A DNA stretch of 6,208 nucleotides. Source: Sinorhizobium sp. (lineage in GTDB: Bacteria > Pseudomonadota > Alphaproteobacteria > Rhizobiales > Rhizobiaceae). The notes below the pieces were generated by a model that was given only the letters and a program-made list of their open reading frames with translations, did not search any database and was not told the DNA's origin. The stretch is taken from positions 1-6,208 of the forward strand of contig JAPSJG010000241.1 in the NCBI GenBank assembly GCA_031178305.1, written 5' to 3'. Shown piece after piece: positions 4,571 through 6,208 of this stretch (positions are counted from its first letter, which is position 1; each line of letters opens with the position of its first letter). The translations under genes and the position numbers were made by a program.

Positions 4571-6208
4571 TCAATCCGTGTCGTCGCCGCTCACCTGGTC
4601 GCGGTTGCCGTAGATGATCTCGCGCTTGCCGACATGGTTCGCCGGACCGACGAGGCCTTCTTTTTCCATGCGCTCGACGAGCGAGGCCGCACGGTTGTAG
4701 CCAATGCCGAGGCGGCGCTGAATATAGGAGGTCGAGCACTTCTTGTCGCGCAGCACCACCTTGACGGCCTGCTCGTAAAGCTCATTGCCGTCTTCGGCGG
4801 CGATCGCGCTCTTGTCGAAGACGGCGCCCTGATCCTCTTCGGCCTCCTCTTCCTCCTCGTCGGCGGTTACAGTTTCGAGATATTCCGGCCGCCCCTGCGT
4901 CTTCAGATGCGCGACCACATGCTCGACTTCCCGGTCGGAAACGAAGGGGCCATGGACGCGGGCGATGCGGCCCCCGCCGGCCATGTGCAGCATGTCTCCC
5001 TGGCCCAAGAGCTGTTCGGCCCCCTGCTCGCCGAGGATGGTGCGGCTGTCGATCTTCGACGTCACCTGGAAGGAGATGCGGGTCGGGAAGTTCGCCTTGA
5101 TCGTGCCGGTGATGACGTCGACCGAGGGGCGCTGCGTCGCCATGATCAGGTGGATGCCGGCGGCACGTGCCATCTGCGCCAGCCGCTGGATCGCCCCTTC
5201 GATCTCCTTGCCGGCGACCATCATCAGGTCGGCCATCTCGTCGACGATGACGACGATATAGGGCATCGGCGCGAGGTCCATCTCCTGCTGCTCGAAGAGC
5301 GGCTCGCCCGTGCCCTTCTCAAAGCCGGTCTGGACCGTCGCCATGATCGGCTCGCCCTTCTCGCGCGCGGCCGCCGCGCGCTGGTTGTAGCCGTCAATGT
5401 TGCGGACGCCCAACCGCGACATCTTGCGATAGCGGTCCTCCATCTCGCGCACCGCCCATTTGAGCGCCATGACCGCCTTCTTCGGATCGGTGACGACGGG
5501 CGTCAATAGGTGCGGGATGCCGTCATAGACGGAGAGTTCCAGCATCTTCGGGTCGACCATAATCAACCGGCATTCCTCCGGCTTCAGCCGATAAAGCAGC
5601 GACAGGATCATCGTGTTGATCGCCACCGACTTGCCCGAGCCGGTCGTGCCGGCGACGAGCAGGTGCGGCATCTTCGCGAGCTCGGCGATCACCGGCTCGC
5701 CGCCGATCGTCTTGCCGAGGCAGAGCGCCAGCTTGCAGCCGGTCCTCAGGAAATCGTCGGATTCGATCAGCTCGCGGAAATAGACCGTCTCGCGCGTCGC
5801 ATTCGGCAGTTCGATGCCAATGACGTTGCGGCCGGGCACGACCGCGACACGGGCCGAAAGCGCCGACATCGACCGGGCGATGTCGTCGGCAAGACCGATG
5901 ACGCGCGACGACTTCACGCCGGGCGCCGGCTCGAATTCATAGAGCGTGACGACAGGTCCGGGACGGACATGGATGATCTCGCCCTTGATGCCGAAGTCTT
6001 CAAGAACGCTTTCGAGGAGCCCGGCATTCTGCTCGAGCTGCTCCTGCGTCATGAAGAAGCCCTGGCCCTGCGGCGGCTCCTGCAGCAGCTCCTTCGACGG
6101 GAACTCGTAGGCATCATCGCTCTGATGCCGCTCCGCGCCACCGATCGGCGGAAGAGGCGACGACGAGCGCTGCACGACGGCCGGCATGGTGATCGCCGCC
6201 TTGGTCAC
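4571..6208 (-). CDS. ftsK: DNA translocase FtsK, C-terminal 545 residues (N-terminus outside the window)
   Basis: Septum-located DNA pump that moves chromosome termini away from the closing division site and activates XerCD recombination at dif. The visible part starts in the linker (about 1-50 of the fragment). The alpha/beta motor domain follows, with Walker A GTTGSGKS (187-194) and Walker B YIVVIVDEMADL (317-328, D323/E324), then ATQRPSVDVITG (357-368) and the SKIDSRTILGE region (384-394). An acidic linker (about 450-459) leads to the winged-helix gamma domain (about 476-535), with SYIQRRLGIGYNRAA (494-508), which in FtsK reads KOPS sequences and contacts XerD. FtsK of this group is usually 800-900 aa, so the membrane domain and the rest of the linker are missing only because the window ends. 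The first in-window codon is GTG but this is internal, not a start. The stop is TGA at 4573-4571. The chain looks intact, with no frameshift. It is transcribed toward the GntR gene but separated from it by the repeat element, so probably a separate unit. Confidence 0.97.
   Translation of the reverse strand: MTKAAITMPAVVQRSSSPLPPIGGAERHQSDDAYEFPSKELLQEPPQGQGFFMTQEQLEQNAGLLESVLEDFGIKGEIIHVRPGPVVTLYEFEPAPGVKSSRVIGLADDIARSMSALSARVAVVPGRNVIGIELPNATRETVYFRELIESDDFLRTGCKLALCLGKTIGGEPVIAELAKMPHLLVAGTTGSGKSVAINTMILSLLYRLKPEECRLIMVDPKMLELSVYDGIPHLLTPVVTDPKKAVMALKWAVREMEDRYRKMSRLGVRNIDGYNQRAAAAREKGEPIMATVQTGFEKGTGEPLFEQQEMDLAPMPYIVVIVDEMADLMMVAGKEIEGAIQRLAQMARAAGIHLIMATQRPSVDVITGTIKANFPTRISFQVTSKIDSRTILGEQGAEQLLGQGDMLHMAGGGRIARVHGPFVSDREVEHVVAHLKTQGRPEYLETVTADEEEEEAEEDQGAVFDKSAIAAEDGNELYEQAVKVVLRDKKCSTSYIQRRLGIGYNRAASLVERMEKEGLVGPANHVGKREIIYGNRDQVSGDDTD

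Noticed and set aside
4281..4739. 152-residue minus-strand frame spanning the repeat element and the end of ftsK
   Set aside because: Overlaps the ftsK gamma-domain region in another frame and reads through the inverted repeat; no coding character.
4838..4860. TCCTCCTC-like run resembling the sRNA loops
   Set aside because: It is the complement of GAG/GAA codons for the acidic linker of FtsK and has no flanking stem.
4472..5509. 345-residue plus-strand open frame
   Set aside because: Antisense to the ftsK motor domain and starting inside the repeat element; no domain recognised.
4571..6208. GTG at the right edge as an ftsK start
   Set aside because: The frame is open to the window edge and the protein lacks its membrane domain here, so this GTG is an internal valine codon.

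Overview
The window looks like chromosomal DNA of an alphaproteobacterium of the Rhizobiaceae (Sinorhizobium/Ensifer, Rhizobium or Agrobacterium type). I infer this from the high GC content, the protein sequences, a small RNA with three CCTCCTCCC hairpin loops typical of Rhizobiales, and a long intergenic palindromic repeat of a kind common in rhizobial genomes. No database search was possible, so the genus is open.

Layout: every protein gene is on the minus strand; the only plus-strand gene is the small RNA. From right to left: (i) 6208-4571, the C-terminal 545 residues of the DNA translocase FtsK, whose N-terminus lies outside the window. (ii) 4570-4186, a 385-base gap with a ~165-base inverted-repeat element and the presumed promoter/operator of the next gene. 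(iii) 4185-546, a compact five-gene unit: a GntR/FCD regulator, a periplasmic solute-binding protein, two inner-membrane permeases and an ATPase. Together these form a complete polar-amino-acid-type (HisJQMP-like) ABC importer with a likely local regulator. (iv) 545-117, a gap with a hairpin at the end of the transporter unit, then a plus-strand small RNA of about 121 nt with its promoter and terminator. (v) 116-1, the first 38 codons of an acylphosphatase, divergent from the small RNA.

How the parts work together: the regulator has a near-palindrome across its own start codon and probably controls itself and the transporter. The binding protein captures a small, probably amino-acid-like solute, the two permeases form the channel, and the ATPase powers it. 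Gene overlaps (4 nt permease-permease, 23 nt permease-ATPase) point to translational coupling. A strong hairpin after the binding-protein gene could raise its mRNA level above that of the permeases.

The most distinctive element is the small RNA at 298-418. Three consecutive stem-loops each expose an anti-Shine-Dalgarno CCTCCTCCC loop, and the last one doubles as a rho-independent terminator. This matches the rhizobial alpha-r14 family (NfeR1-like), so it is a family member rather than a new system. Its position, convergent with an ABC operon whose binding-protein ribosome binding site contains the complementary GAGGAG, deserves attention.
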